Shown piece by piece: positions 46,916 through 60,428 of a stretch of 64,000 nt of DNA (position 1 is its first letter; each line of letters begins with the position of its first letter). The notes under the pieces are model-generated. The model did not search any database and was not told where the DNA came from. It was given only the letters and a program-made list of their open reading frames with translations. This DNA comes from Eonycteris spelaea. Lineage: Eukaryota > Chordata > Mammalia > Chiroptera > Pteropodidae. Made by a program: the position numbers and the translations under genes. The stretch is from NCBI GenBank assembly GCA_003508835.1, contig PUFA01000034.1, forward strand, positions 2,630,501-2,694,500. The letters run 5' to 3'.

Positions 46916-48299
46916 TCTCAGACGAGATGAACTGCACAGGCCTCCATTGGGGTTCTTTCCCACACGGGGCCTTGCCCCAAGCCCACCCCAAGGAACACGG
47001 CAGGAAGTCCACCAAGTGGCTATGCTATGCATGGCAGGGATGCTGATGAGGGCCTTGGCCATGTCACCCTCAGTGCCCCTTTTAGAGGGGCAGTTTAGGA
47101 AGTACAGGGACTCACTCTTCCCTTGAGCTGATGGTTTATTTATATCTTACAGACACGTGAATTTTATCTTTTTAGATTTCCCTCCTTGCTTTGGCTGCTA
47201 GGAAACTCAGAAAACATCTGTGACTTGACTCTGGAGGATCTTATTTGTAGTTTGAACTTGGTGAATGAACCTTTATCCTGGCTGTGCCTAAGTTTTCTAT
47301 GAAGGATTTAGTTAACCTCATATTCTCACGGTTAAAAAAGTCACTGCATCACATGTATATCTGCAAGTGGCCTGAAATCATTTTTCCTAAAGCAGGGTGT
47401 CAACACACGTGCATGCTGAGGGGGTGTGGGATGGAAAAGGGGCCCTGAGTGTGGGCTGCTAAGAGAACCCACCTCTACGCAGAGTAAAACTCACAGGGCC
47501 CCCGCCAAGTACGCACACAGTGGCTGTGGCTCCAACTTGCTCTCTCAGCACGGACGGCTGGGAGAAGCAAGGGGACAGTGAGTGACCCTGACCGACCCCA
47601 GGCCTCAGTGCTGAGAGCCAGCGATCTGCTGGCATCGCCAGGACTACGGGGCGGCCACGACGTGGTGCATGGGGGCTCCCGGGTGGGCCACTGCGGCGGG
47701 GCGCTGCTGGCCTCGGCGCCGGGGAGCCCCCCCCCCCCGGGCGGTGTGCCGTGCAGCTGTTCCACGCTGTTAACGTGCCTGGGGTTTTACTGGCTCCTTT
47801 TCTGGAAGGCTCTGGTCTCACAGCCTGCAGGGAGCAGCCCGGTTTGCCAGCTTTCAGAACCTGCGAGAGCGAATATTTAGAGTTCTGCAACAATGGTCAG
47901 AAAGCTGACCCTGACCCACAGAACACGAAGTGCGGTGGGGGGGGGAGGGAAAGAACGAGACTCCAGTTCATGAGGCTGTAGAATTCCAGTTCCGAGCGAC
48001 GTTATGTAACCCAAATTTCTGAAGGCACGTGACTGGAGGGCTTAGAACTTCTTAAAGTGACAGAAACTTCTAAGACAGTTTTACTCAAAGTCATTGGTCT
48101 GGGAACAAACACAGCAAGAATGACTACAAGCCTTCCGTGGTCCCTTAAGACCGGGCCAAGAATCCCAGGAAATAACACGCGCACAGAAAGAGATTCCGTT
48201 CCTCTGTCACTCACAGTCTCCCCCTCCGACCTTGCACCTTCCTCCTCCTCAAGGTACCAGCATCTCCACCTCCTTGCAGCTGGCACGGCTGACTAGTCT

Positions 48300-48930
48300 C
48301 CGCAGCAGCTTCTACTCACCGCTTTGTCACTATTCACCTCACTGGATTTTGGCCACGGCCACTACCACATGGCAAAAATTGCTCCCCTGAAGGTCACGGT
48401 GCTGCCAGATTAATCTTCTTCTTCAAAAAAAGCCTGTGTTAGATCGAGAACCTTCATCAACTTCTTACTAAAATGGAAATTCAGCTTCGAATGCAGAGCC
48501 TTTCAGGCACGGCCCTCGCCTACATTTTTCCAGTTCCATGGCACACTCCCAACGTGTATCTTCTGTGCAGACGCTTCTCTGCGCCCTCTGGCCTCCGAGA
48601 CGCTGGTCGTGCTGTCCCTGACACGGGTCATTTCCCCACTGACTGCCAGCACCTACGAGCCACCTGGCTTTTAAAGGCCTGGCTGCACTGCCATCTTTTC
48701 CCCAGGAAACCTTTGTGGGCCCCGGTGGGAGCTGCCTCTCCCTGCCTGCCTGCCTGCCATGCCCACGCCTATGACCCGTCTCTCGCCAATGGCGCTGGCC
48801 ACTGCCCCCAACTTACGGACACGTCTTATCGCACTGACAAGGCTGGGAGCTCTTCGAGGTCTGGCTGCCCCTGCATCTCTTCCAGCACACTGAAGGCACG
48901 CACGCAAGGGGCCGCGGGTGGATGAGCAAA
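48300..48930 (+). mobile_element. LINE L2-derived sequence
   Basis: CACTGCTTTGTCACTATTCACC-like start, then CAAATTAATCTTCTTCTTC region, AACTTCTTACTAAAATGGAAATTC and GGCTTTTAAAGGCCTGGC in an L2-like order. Divergent, and boundaries are uncertain. Confidence 0.4.
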
Positions 48931-50144
48931 TGAAAACAATGACCAAAGAGCTCTCTTCAGCACTTTTCCATTCGATCTTGCAACTGCGTCTTGGGAGAAA
49001 CATTTAGGATTAGGACTCATGACCTCTTGGCACCCACACCTGCGGTCACACCACAGTGCTGCTGTTTCCTAGGGTGTCCTGTTCCATCTTCACCCCACCC
49101 CCTTTCCTCATGAAACAGTGTTTTACGCGCTGCGGCTCAGGGACCGTTTCTAGACGAGTGAAGCTGACAGAGGCCCTCGGTCCCGCGACACGTGCCCTGC
49201 TAGCGGGCAACCTGGCGACAGGATCTGGGTCAGTGGTGAACGGGGGAAAAGGAGTGGAAAAGATTTAAGAGGATAAAGAATCAAGTTCCTTTTGTACTCA
49301 ACACTTCCTGAGACGAGATGATACCAGCGTTTATAAAGAAACCTGAAATTCTTATTTACTGTGCACTGCAGCGGGAAAAAGAGCTGAGTAGCTGGAGCAC
49401 TCCATCCACGGTGACGTGTCCCTAAGGGGCCCAGGGGAGCTCGCCAGATGGGCCGCGAAGGGCCAGTCAAGCCAGATGTGGACTCCATCTGTGCGTCCAC
49501 CTCACCTTGACCTTCCTCGGGGCCGGACCGACCTCTTCTCTTGCAGGCAAAGGCAGCTGGGATCATCACTCAAACCTCGGGCGAGCCCTGGTGTGCAGTG
49601 GGCTGGACCTTCTATTTTTTCTGATGGCGGCTGTGGATGTGGTAATACTCTTCGACCCAGTTCTACTGCCACAGCAGATGCTAACAGGTCTGGCACAAAC
49701 CGCGGATTTTTCAGAACAGAAAAAGACTCAGGTCTGTTGTAGGCAGAAAGAGACCTTGGTCCACCTGTCCCCCCTCCTCCCCCTGGTGATGAAGTGACGC
49801 ACACAAGGACGTGGGATGAGCAGAAAGAAATGACGCAGCGCGCGGGGCAGGTTCTTCCAGCCTGGCCGGGGGTTTTCCTCTAGGGTGGGCAGGTCCACCC
49901 CAAGCTTCGGCAACCTTCTAGAACAATGGTTACTTTCGAAAGGACGGTGATAAGACAAGACTGAATCAGAACCAACTGAAATGACCGCCCCTTTCACATT
50001 CATTCACTCACTGAACCTCTCTTAATACTTCAAAAAATGACACTCTGGAGCAGAGGCCACGAGACAAGGCTGGCCTGGAAATATGGGAGCCAAAGACTAC
50101 GGCATGTGCCAGGAAAGCCACGGTTCAAACTCAGAGAATCTGCT

Positions 50145-50480
50145 ACGATTCACTTTCTTCTCCTCAATTTTCATTTTAAAAAAATGTCAAACACTCAGGA
50201 AAGCTGAACGAATAGAAAAATGCACATCCATTTTCACAATCTCATCAAAATTCATCAAATGTCAACACTTTGCTATTTTTGCTTTATCTTTCTCATCCCC
50301 GTTCCTCCCTTCATCTAGCTATTTTTTTTAAAACATTTGAACTATTTAAAATTATGCTGCAGAGATCACGATACTTGACCCCTCCATACATTAGCATGCA
50401 TCTTCTAAGAAAGAGGGCATTCTTCTACAGAATGACAATACCTTTAAGTGAGCAGAATCAGAAAATACTGGGTTAAGTCA
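50145..50480. mobile_element. L1M 3'-UTR-like fragment
   Basis: AATGTCAACACTTTGCTATTTTTGCTTTATC, ACATTTGAACTATTTAAAATTATGCTGCAG, GCATGCATCTTCTAAGAA and ACAGAATGACAATACC match an old L1 3'-UTR family. Confidence 0.6.
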
Positions 50481-50989
50481 TAGGCAATTGCTAATATTTG
50501 ACCAGTTGTGGCATAAAAACTGGCGATATCATGTGGTTCAGCCTGATGTACTGTTTAAAAATCATGAGATCATACCGACACCTCTCACTGGAATCTAACG
50601 GCACAGAGTTCTTCCTCCTCACCAGCTCTCATTCCATCCATGTTTACATCTTCATCCCAGTGAGAACCTCAGCTCCCAAACCTCAACATTCAAAAGAGTT
50701 TCAGAACTATAATGCCAGTTCCATTAGCAATAAAGAACCTATTACAGTTAAGATTTCTTTGAGTTTTATACTTGGAATGTAGTCACTAAGGGTATACAGT
50801 CAGAGAGAACAAATACACAGTGCCCGAAAGTTACTTGAATTAATTCTTTTTTTTCTGTACATGGTAATGTTTGACAAACATTAGGACCATCTGTTTTTGT
50901 TTTATGTCACTCTGAGAGATTTTGCTTTTACCCCCTTTCAGGCTCGATTTAATTTTATTGTTGAATATTTAAAACATTTAAATGGTTCA

Positions 50990-51250
50990 AAGTTCAAGTG
51001 TACTCAGAGAAGTCTTATTCTTATCACATCCTTCTGTTTGGTTCCTACCTGCCACCCCCTAGAGATGACTATTACCATTTTCTGGTTTACTCTTTCTTTT
51101 GCTTTTCTTTTTGATGTATATTTTTTTCTTATTTGCTCTCTTTTCCTACACAAACCGTTGAATACTCTAAAACCTCTTTTGCAACTTGCTTTTTCACTTA
51201 ACAATAAATCTTGGGAATTACTCCATATTAGTTCAGGGATCAGAATCAGA
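50990..51250. mobile_element. L1M 3'-UTR-like fragment
   Basis: CCTAGAGATGACTATTACCA, GCAACTTGCTTTTTCACTTAACAATAAATCTTGGGAATTACTCC match another old L1 3'-UTR family. Confidence 0.6.
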
Positions 51251-51689
51251 GAATCGTGAGAGTGGCAAGTCCTTAGACGTCGTCTTGGTCTAGATCTTAT
51301 CATCAAAATACCTCCAAACCAAAATCAATCAGGTAGATCAGCTCACCTCGCGAATACCTGGGACAAGGAGGCAGTGGAGTTCAGGCCATTCAATTGTAGA
51401 GAGCTCTACCCATGAGAAAGTACTTCCATAATCTGAATTGCAATCCGATTCAGAGAAACTTCATAATTCGGTGCTTTGTAGCCATGAAGAATTAGTTGGC
51501 TTCAACTTTTCCATGCAGCCCTTCAAACGTGACTTTTCCCAAGAAACAGGCCCTTCTCTTGTTCTAAATGATCCCTAACTGTGTAATCGTAGCTCTTTTC
51601 ATAAATTTTCACTTATTTTGTGTCAAGATCAAATTGAAGTTGTAGATACCAGCGGGGCATCAATGTGAAGAAGGTCGCCAGGGGTCAAG

Positions 51690-52050
51690 AGAAAGAAGGT
51701 GAGAATTCCTTCATTCAGTGTTTACTGGGTGTCTACTGCTCTCGCTGTTTGGGCACATTTGAGAACAAAGACTCCTACCCACTGACATTCTAGTGGGAGA
51801 GGGGACAGAAAGTAGACAGAATCGTACTGAAGTACAGCGGAGGAAAAGGAAAGAAAGGAGTGTTAGAACAGGGCAAGGAGGTTCGAAGTACTGACTATGA
51901 TCATAAGCAGGACAGTCGGGCAGGCCTCAGTGAGACGAGGCCATTTGAAAATGACTTACTTGAAAGAGGTGAGGGAGTGAGCCACAGCTATGTGGGGGAG
52001 GAAGGCCTGGGTGGAAAGGCCTACCATCCACCGAGTCAGTTTACCCGAAG
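51690..52050 (-). mobile_element. LINE L2 fragment, antisense
   Basis: TCCTTCATTCAGTGTTTACTGGGTGTC, CCACTGACATTCTAGTGGGAG, GAGGTGAGGGAGTGAGCCAC match antisense L2. Confidence 0.7.
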
Positions 52051-52644
52051 GCGCTGAGCCTCGGGTACGACTCAGCCAAGAAAGTCTGCACGTAGAGCAG
52101 AGACGGCTTGGCCTCGGCACGCGTTACTTCCCGTCCAAGTTTTAAATCCAGGCTTGCAGGTGTTCAGAGGCGGCTCTGCGTGCCTAGGGGAGGAGGAGAG
52201 CCGCGAGCCCCACAGGGCCCAGAAGGTCTTCCTGCCCACAGCTTGCTCTGAACATCTCCCTGCCTTCCTTTACCTCTGGTAGAAGGGTTTTCCTATAATC
52301 CAGATTTAAAATGCCAGATTGAGGTTATTTTAAAACAGGCTATGAGAATACTGTTTGATAGAACTTACTTTTTAAAATTGGACAAAATGAAGTAGCATTA
52401 GGCTTCCAGGAAATGCTCCCACAAAAGGATCAAATATCTAGGCCCCCAGAAATAGAGTGTTAAGAGTTTAGCATATAAAGTTCTATGCAGGGTATACAAT
52501 CTTCACAGAATATGAACACAGTAGAGGTCTTCACTACAGGGGAAACCTCACTTTCATTAGAAACACCTCCCCCCCCCTTCTCCTCCATCTCCTAGAAATC
52601 ACCTCTTGAGAATACAGAATTATAATAATGGTATGATTTTTTTA

Positions 52645-52725
52645 CTCTCTTTTTGTGGATGGGGAAACCAAGGCTCAGAGAGATTAAGTAAGGTGCCTCG
52701 GGTCACAGAAATACAGAGCTTTGAT
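52645..52725 (+). mobile_element. MIR-family SINE fragment
   Basis: GGATGGGGAAACCAAGGCTC, AGAGATTAAGTAAGGTGCCTCGGGTCACAG match the MIR 3' half. Confidence 0.65.
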
Positions 52726-54874
52726 TAAATGGGACAGGAATTCAAAAGAGAAGATATTAAAAGAAGTTAATTAGACCCAGAAGTTGTATTTCGATGGAAG
52801 CTGACATTTTTTTTCCTAGTTACCCTTAGCTCTGTATTTTATCGTAAAATTTAAACACCCCAGAAACATTTTGGTTGAAATAACGATAACCCCAATTTCT
52901 TTCCAGAAAAAGTTTCCCTATACTTGACTAAATTAACTTTGTTTTTAGGTACCAAGTATGGCAACTTTTAATCCTGAATCTGAAAATCTGCATTCAGGAT
53001 TCTGATACTGAGTTTATTCAAAGTGAGTATTCCTTAGTTTGTCAGAAAAAGTCAAGTCCCAAGTACTTTTCTGGAGGAGGGATATACAAAAATAGGAAAG
53101 GTAGCCAAAAAAAGAACATGCATAGACATTCATTTTACTTAGGTATACTACATTTTAAAATTTGCTTTACAATTTCCAGAAGAGATACAGTTGTGTAAAA
53201 ATAAAACAAATTATAACCAAATTTTAAAATGACTTTATCAGATCCTTAAACAAATTGCCAGGGTAAAGGCTAGTACTTAATGGATTTAAATACTAGTGGG
53301 CAGAATTAAGAATAGTCACAAAGTCAAGGAATTAACTATGTCTAGACAGCTCTCCTACATTTCTATTTGAGGAACAGTATTTTTTTTTTCCTCATCCTTT
53401 GAATTCCCAAGCTAGGAATTCAGAACCTGCTGTTGAAAGGATGATCATCCTTAATTCTCAATCCATTTATCAGGCTAAAATGCAAATGTAAGTGGTGAAT
53501 ACATTTCAACAGCCCTGGAGCTCCAAAGAGCCTTCTCAGGGAACATGCTGAGATTACTGGGGAAGGGTTAAGCCACCCCTATTTTTCAGATCTGAAAATA
53601 GTTGTTCTGATAGGAGAAGAATCATTTCAATGGTGCCAGCTCCCTTCTATAAAAGCTATACACGTTTTTTGCACAACTGTATGATTGTTATGGCAACCAT
53701 AAAAATGGAACTATCATTCTTCAAATTACACACTACCCATACGGGATTACCTACGTGCATTTGTTCTTCTGCATTACCCAGAATTTCTTTTCAGAAAGTG
53801 CTATGTTTGTCCTATAGACGTTTAGGAGCAAGATAAAGTGGTCTCTTTCAAAGGGAGATTCCACAACAATGAATCTTTCAAAAGCCCAGCTCTTGGAGAA
53901 TCCTAGGGCTCCCCTGTCAAGGTTTTTTAATCCCATGGTCACTAGGAGGCCTCAAAATATTCCCCCTGGGAGGCAGGGGAACTGCCTGGAAAATGTATTC
54001 CCAAATGATTGTTTCCTACTAAAAGGATGATTAGAGCACCACGAATGGGCAGTAACCAACCTTGCCCAGTTCTGAAACATACTGAGAATGTTTACTGGAG
54101 CCCCAGAGTAGTGAGTGGGAGGCTTAAGAGAGATGTACAAGCATTTTAATTAGATGTAGTGCTGAAAATAATAACGACTTGAATATATCAAACAAAAATG
54201 TCAAAATAAATTTCCGTTATATCTCGGGATGTTCAGGGAGTCTATTACTTTGGCCAACATGAGTAGAACTTTGTAACTTTTATCAGATAAAAAAAGTGTG
54301 ACTTTTTTCTTCTTATTAATGGGGAAAGCCAAGTCTAGTCTTGTGTGTCTTTTAAATGCTCACTTTGGGCCAGAATCCCATTTCATTGTTCACAGAGCTG
54401 ATTCTACAGTTTTTGTCGGTTTGTTTTTAAAGCAGGCTGATAATGACTTTCTGGCTGATTTTAATATTAAATACTCAGATTTTGAAACAAAAACGTGTTC
54501 ATAATTACTGTTTACTCCAGAGAATTTCCAAATAATGCACTGAATCTCATCTAGTTTTCCTTTCTCAAGAACATAAACACAAGCAAAAACTAACCAAAAA
54601 CTGAACCCCACAAAGTCTCCCCTTGCGGTGGGCAGGGTGAGTCACGCTCTGCCAGCAGCCCCCCGAGTTACTGTAAGTGCTCCCCTGGCTGCAGAACGAA
54701 GCGGGACACAGAACTACTTCTCCGCCCCGTCCCCATCCCCCATGCCATCTGCGGGAGAGGAGGGCCCCAGTGACTGCAGCTGACCCCGTCTGCAATCTGG
54801 ACCTCTCCCCACAGTTTGAGCTCAAGTCTCCCGCATACTCCCTGTACCTCCGCTCAGTCCTTACTACACAGTGC

Positions 54875-55345
54875 TAAGCCAACCTGGGACTGCTCCTGAA
54901 TTCACAATCCTACCCCCTTTCCTACTGAAGCAGTGCTCCCCAAATGGACTCCAGCCTCCTCTCTTCTCCTGCCTTTCAGATCCTTTAGCGTCTGGCCACC
55001 AGGGTGAAGTTCCTAAAACACAGCATTAGCTTATGCTCCTTTCTCAAAAACCTTCACTAGCTTCCAGATGACTACACAGTCTTCGGCTTGGCATTCAATA
55101 CCCTCCCTGAGCTGGCTTCACACTGCTTTTCCACTCTTACTTAAGATGACTTACCGTCGCTGACAAGGGTCCCCGGCAAACCAGCTCCGCTACACGTCCT
55201 GAACTAGTGACTTGTGTAGATTCATCACCTCTTCTTCTAGACTTTATTCTCTTCGAAGGAAAGAACTGTTTCTCTCAACTGTGTACTTTTCAATCCTAAC
55301 AATATCTATTTCCGGGTCTTGTAACAGTTGAGATAATATTTACTG
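54875..55345 (+). mobile_element. LINE L2 3'-end fragment
   Basis: CTTTCTCAAAAACCTTCACTAGC, TTCGGCTTGGCATTCAATACC, CTGAGCTGGCTTCACACTGC and CTTCGAAGGAAAGAACTG follow the L2 3' part. Confidence 0.65.
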
Positions 55346-55586
55346 AATTGAATCTTTAATGGGCTCCTTCAGCGTCAACCACTGGGATGGGCTGCGGCTG
55401 TGGCAGAGCCATGAATGGTGTTCGCCTCACAGTCCCGTTACCAGAAGTACCAATGTATCTGTGAGAAGCAGAGTTTATTTCTTGGTTTCTTAGGACCTTG
55501 GGGCCTGAGAAAATGGCCCAAGAGAACTTTCTAGGTTTAGAACCAAAGTCCTTTCGATTATGAATACACTGATACTCAAGGGTAGA

Positions 55587-55614
55587 ACAACACAACAACA
55601 ACAACAACAACAAA
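55587..55614. repeat. (AAC)n microsatellite
   Basis: About eight CAA units grading into AAAACCC repeats up to 55640. Confidence 0.95.
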
Positions 55615-55814
55615 ACCCAAAAACCAAAAACCAAAAAAACGGGGGAGTGCTAAGGAGAAACAGAATTTGAAGGCAGAGGATAGTCTGAAAATTTTACTCT
55701 ACACAGGACTTAAACATCTTTTTGGTGAAACAATGTGCCTTAATGCTTATCAGAAAGAAAAAAGGAGCAAGTTAGTTTATCAAGCAGAATGTATGCTGGA
55801 ACCTGTCCCAAACA

Positions 55815-56000
55815 TTATGTGTTACATTTTATCCCTGCCATAGCCTCATGAGGAAGACAGTACCTGAGCACTCCTGTCAACTTGTAAAGAAAGTGAGGCT
55901 CAGAGGAGTTAAGTAACTTGCCCAGGAATATATACCTAGAAAGTGGCAGACGGAGTGATGATTCAAGCCAAATTTGTCTCTAACACCCACATGAAATCAA
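55815..56000 (+). mobile_element. MIR-family SINE
   Basis: CATAGCCTCATGAGGAAGACAG, AAGTGAGGCTCAGAGGAGTTAAGTAACTTGCCC and GATTCAAGCCAAATTTG match the MIR order. Confidence 0.75.
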
Positions 56001-56889
56001 ATGTTCTTATATTTTAGCCCTGTGATACCAGGGTCATTTAAAAGTTTCAAACTTCTGGGATAGAAAAATAATCAGTGAACGCAGATATCCTGATGCTCAC
56101 TTTCCCAAACCAGAACAAACCGAACCTCGCCCTAGAATTTGGAACTGGGACCAAAAACGGGTGAGGAGGATAAGGAGGAAGGTGGTGAGAACTCGGGACC
56201 CTTCAGGGGCTGGGGTAGCTGGCAGGCAGCAGCAACCAGCCCACGGAGGAGTCGGAAGCACAAGAGACTGGTCTGAGGGAAGAAGGGATCAGATGGGCAG
56301 AGAGCAGGAAGAGGAAGAAATGAAGAACGAAGCCTTCTTGAGTTTCCTGCCTCACTTCAGTCTTTGGTTTCCTGCCCTTGGGTTCTGGGAGTCACCACAG
56401 GATCCTTAAATTCTTCCCTTTCTGCTTAAGAGAGCTCTAGTGGTTTCTGTTATTTGGGACCAAAAAAGTCTTAATTAATGCAACAGCTGTGGAAAGTTTC
56501 CTCGAATGGCTAACTTGTCACGGCTTTCCCTGTTCTTCCCCGAACCAAGCCGTGACAGGATGTTGCAGTGAGGCTTCCACATGCCCACTCCGGGGGGCGC
56601 AGGGGGTCTCTGAGGGATGGGGAGCAGGGAGCAGGGGGAGGGCATGGCCCAATACTAATAGCAAGGTTCTATTTCAAAAGCAAATCAACTTAAAAAAACG
56701 ATTGCTTTTCTAATTCATACTGCACAAATTACAATGCTATACCATTTTTCGGGCAGTAGGGATTTGAAGGCGGCTCTCACTTCTTTTTTCTCAATATGGG
56801 GGAGGGGTGTTTTCGTTGATTTGGTGTTTTAGATTGATTTTTGAAAAATGTTTATCAAGGGTGTGGGTTTAAGAAGGTGGAGACACGTG

Positions 56890-57130
56890 AGGATGGTGGC
56901 CAAGAGCTTCGTGACCACTGACCTGAATTCGAGTCCCAGCTTGGCCCCTCTCGACCATGAGACCTGGGGCAAGTGAGTATACTCGCCTGAGCCACAATTC
57001 CTTCATCTGTGAAATAGGAATAATTATTTCATGGGGCTGTTTTAATGATTAAATAAGGTATTACATAAGTATGAGATAATCCGTAAATATGAGATAATCC
57101 ATATAAAGAGGTATAAAAGAAGCATTTGAT
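56890..57130 (+). mobile_element. MIR SINE
   Basis: ACTGACCTGAATTCGAGTCCC, GACCTGGGGCAAGTGAGTATAC, CTTCATCTGTGAAATAGGAAT and GGGGCTGTTTTAATGATTAAAT match the MIR core in order. Confidence 0.8.
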
Positions 57131-58629
57131 AAATGACACGTTTTGGTATGCATATTTTACCGTATTACCAAGGCTAAATTTCTTTATCCTGCACATTTGG
57201 GCTGACCATCGATGGAGGTGACCTGCTACCAGGTGACCTTTCTCCTGGTATGTCCTCCGTGTGCGTCAAACCCCAGGGCAGAGAACAGGAGAGGGACACT
57301 CGGTGAGTGCCTACTATGTGCCCAGTGCTGTCCCAGGTTTGACAGTTGAGATTATGCTAGTGATTTAATAGTTTCAAAGTAACTCTATTTCAAAAAGAAA
57401 CGATTAAATATGACTATAGAAAAGGATAATTGAAGACACATTTAAAGTATTATTATGCTTGTGGGAACACTCCTATCCTAGGAATTCTAATTACATCTGT
57501 AAGACCACAGAAGAACTGTTTAAACAATCACAATTTGAAACTCTTGATTCTCCCATATACAAACTTTGGTTTAATTCCACTAAGTCACCTCTCAGGCAAA
57601 AAGATTATAGGGCAACTTTACATTTGCGCATTAAGAATACATATAAATAACAAGACTAATTTTTTCGCACCCCTAAGAGAATGTCTATGCACATCGGTGT
57701 CCTCTGAAAGTTACTGTGAAACTCCATACACTTAATTCACGTAACGCCACAATTGTTCAAAAGGTTTCTGGAATTCTTTAAAAACTACTTTTTAAGCCAA
57801 TTCATGAGCTTCACAAGAAAATCAGTTTTACTACTTTATAATTATACTTTATTTTTTTTTTGAAGTTGTATTATCCAGCTTGATCACCACCTGATTTACC
57901 ACTCTTGGCTCTAAATTGACTTGGCTGCTTCCAAAAATCAAAGCCACTCTCAAAAAATGAAGACGTGCCATTGTTGAAAATGTGCCTCAGGCTCTGAAGG
58001 CAATTTCCAAAGAGGGGTCCAACCCCTCGCTGTCCTCCGCCGCCCCCCCCACGGCGAGCTCAAGTCCTCATTCTCAAAAACACCCTCGGGATGCTGCTGC
58101 TGGAGGCCCCGCTCACCTCCTCCACCCCAAAAAGCTCCGTAAAAGGGGTGTTTGGCTGACCCCACCCGACCTGGCTGGCCCTGCTGCAGCAGGGCTCGGG
58201 GAAGCTCGCCGCTGCCTGGAACGTGTCGCCACTCTCTCTTTTCCTTAACTCTTCTAATATCCTCCTTTCTGTGCCCCGAACCCCACTTTTCCTAAAAGCT
58301 TCCGCCCTCAAACGCCAGGACTCTGCAGTCCGCCAAGGCCCTTTCCTTGCCTCAGGCCGCAGGCCCGCGGGGCGCACCTGCTGGCTCTGGCGGCTGACGA
58401 CGACCTGGCGCACAAACACAGTGCAAGGGCCGTACAGGAATGTCCCCCTGCTGAGCGGTCTCCTCAAGGATATCGGCTACAGTATGGCTTTATCTTCTTT
58501 TTAAATAATAGTAAGGCAAAAGCCTATGAAACCCTATTCACCCTTCAAGACCACATCAAAGATTACCGGCTTTAAAGCTCCTCATGAAACATTAATTAAT
58601 TGCTACTTTCTCATCTGTGTTCACCTAAT

Positions 58630-59455
58630 GCCCTTTAAAAATTTGTCAACCTTTTATTTTGAGGTAATTGTCAATTGATATGCAGTGGTAAGAAATGATG
58701 GAAAGATGCTACCAACCTTTTATCCAATTTCCAATGATAAAATCTAACAAAATTATATATGGTACAGTACCAAAACCAGGATATTGCCACTCATACAGTG
58801 CACTAATCTGGTTTAGATTTCCCATTCTTATTTGGACTCATTAAGTTTCACACATTTTACCACATGGGTAGGCCCACAGGCTCTCCCCTGATCAAGATAC
58901 TGAAAACCGCCATCATCTCAAGGATCCCTCGAGTTGTCTTTTAACAATAATCACATCTAGCTCCTCCCTGCCCTGCCTCCCTCAGTCCCTGGCAACTACA
59001 AATCTATCCTTCATTTCTAAAATGTCATGTGAACGGAATCGTACAGATGCACGCTTACAGATGGCCTTTTCACTCAGCGTGCTATCCCGAAGATTCACAC
59101 AACAACTGCACGTACTGCCAGTCTGCCCCGATCCTTGCTGAGTGTCAGTCACGGTGTGGACGGACCACAGCTGTTTCCCCATTCACCTGTGGCTTCCAGT
59201 TTGGGGCTGTTACAAATAAAGCTGCTGTGAAAATTTGTGTACAAGTTTTCGTGTGAACCACAAGTGTTTCGTTTCTCTGGGCTAAACGCCCGGGAACGCG
59301 AGTCCCAGGCTGTGTGGTGGTTGCGTTCAGCTTTTTAAAGAAATTGCCAGAGTGTCTCCAGAGTGACCGTGGCATTTCACGTTCCCAGCAGCAGCGTGTG
59401 AGTGACCCGCTTTCTCTGCACCCTCGTCAGCGTTCGGTGCCACTGGGAACTTCCC
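58630..59455 (-). mobile_element. L1 3'-end and ORF2 fragment, antisense
   Basis: The plus strand shows CCTGGCAACTACAAATCTATCC, GTCATGTGAACGGAATCGTACAG, GCTGTTACAAATAAAGCTGCTGTG and AAATTTGTGTACAAGTTTTCGTG, the antisense L1M 3'-end order. Confidence 0.8.
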
Positions 59456-60371
59456 GCCACCTGTGCTCCTCCCTTTCAGCGCTGAGCCCTTCTGCTAGGT
59501 GCGCTCTGATAGCTCCGCACGGACTTACGCGGCTGCTGCTGGGCAGGGGAGGGCAGCCGAGCTCCCTGCTCAGACCTGCGACGCCTCCCAAAGGGAGAGC
59601 TGGCGGGTCAGCTGCATGTGACAGACAGGAAGGACGCTTAGGTCACTGCACGGCTCCACCGATGCCACGGGTGGGGGAACTGGATGCGAGTGTGTATGAC
59701 ATGAACACCTTGGCTGGCCCCGCAGAAATCTCAGTGTGCGTGTACACGCACGTCTTTCCCACTGGCGTCTGGCTGGAGTCAGGGGGTGTTGCCAGGAAGT
59801 TTTCTGTTGTTAGACCACCCTTTTCCCGGTCTTTTTAGAAGATCGTTTTTCCTGTGCCTTCTGGCCGTTCGGGTTGGCGACTCCCACGGCAGCTGGTCTG
59901 GGGTCCGCGGGAGGCGATCAGGAACCCCAGGGGCACCGCTGGCATTGTGTTGTCAAGTCCTGAGACCCCGAGGCGTCTGGTTTCTTTCTTCACCTCTCAG
60001 AATCTTCCTATGCTTGTTTCTTGTGTCAGGTCCATGTTTCCAGTGTTAAGAAGGAAAGCCCAGGAGGACTGTGTATATTCTTTGTCAGAAACAGAAGTTG
60101 TACTTCATTTTATTATAGTAATTTTAACATTTTATTCTTTAAGATGTTTTCCTACCTAATTTTCACACTACAAAAAAAAAAAACCACTTTGAGAGCACTG
60201 GACTGTTTCTCATCAATATTCATTTTTCCTAGAAATGTAAAAAAAATGAATCCCAGGACTTGCTTAAAAGTACATTATTTCGAACAAACGCACATTCTGC
60301 AAACTCCTGACCATAACTTTCTTTGCCTTTTAACTTCTGCCCCTTCTTCCCTCCTACACGTTTATTTACTT

Positions 60372-60428
60372 ACAGCACCCCCTCTTATCCACAGCACCCC
60401 CTCTTATCCACAGCACCGCCTCTTATCC
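60372..60428. repeat. Three tandem 19-bp copies of the Tigger terminus
   Basis: ACAGCACCCCCTCTTATCC occurs at 60372, 60391 and 60410, the third with one C-to-G change. The single-copy consensus has only one such end. Confidence 0.92.

Noticed and set aside
60372..60428. Short tandem repeats considered as a CRISPR-like or attachment-site array
   Set aside because: No spacers between units and the unit is the terminus of a Tigger element in a mammalian genome.
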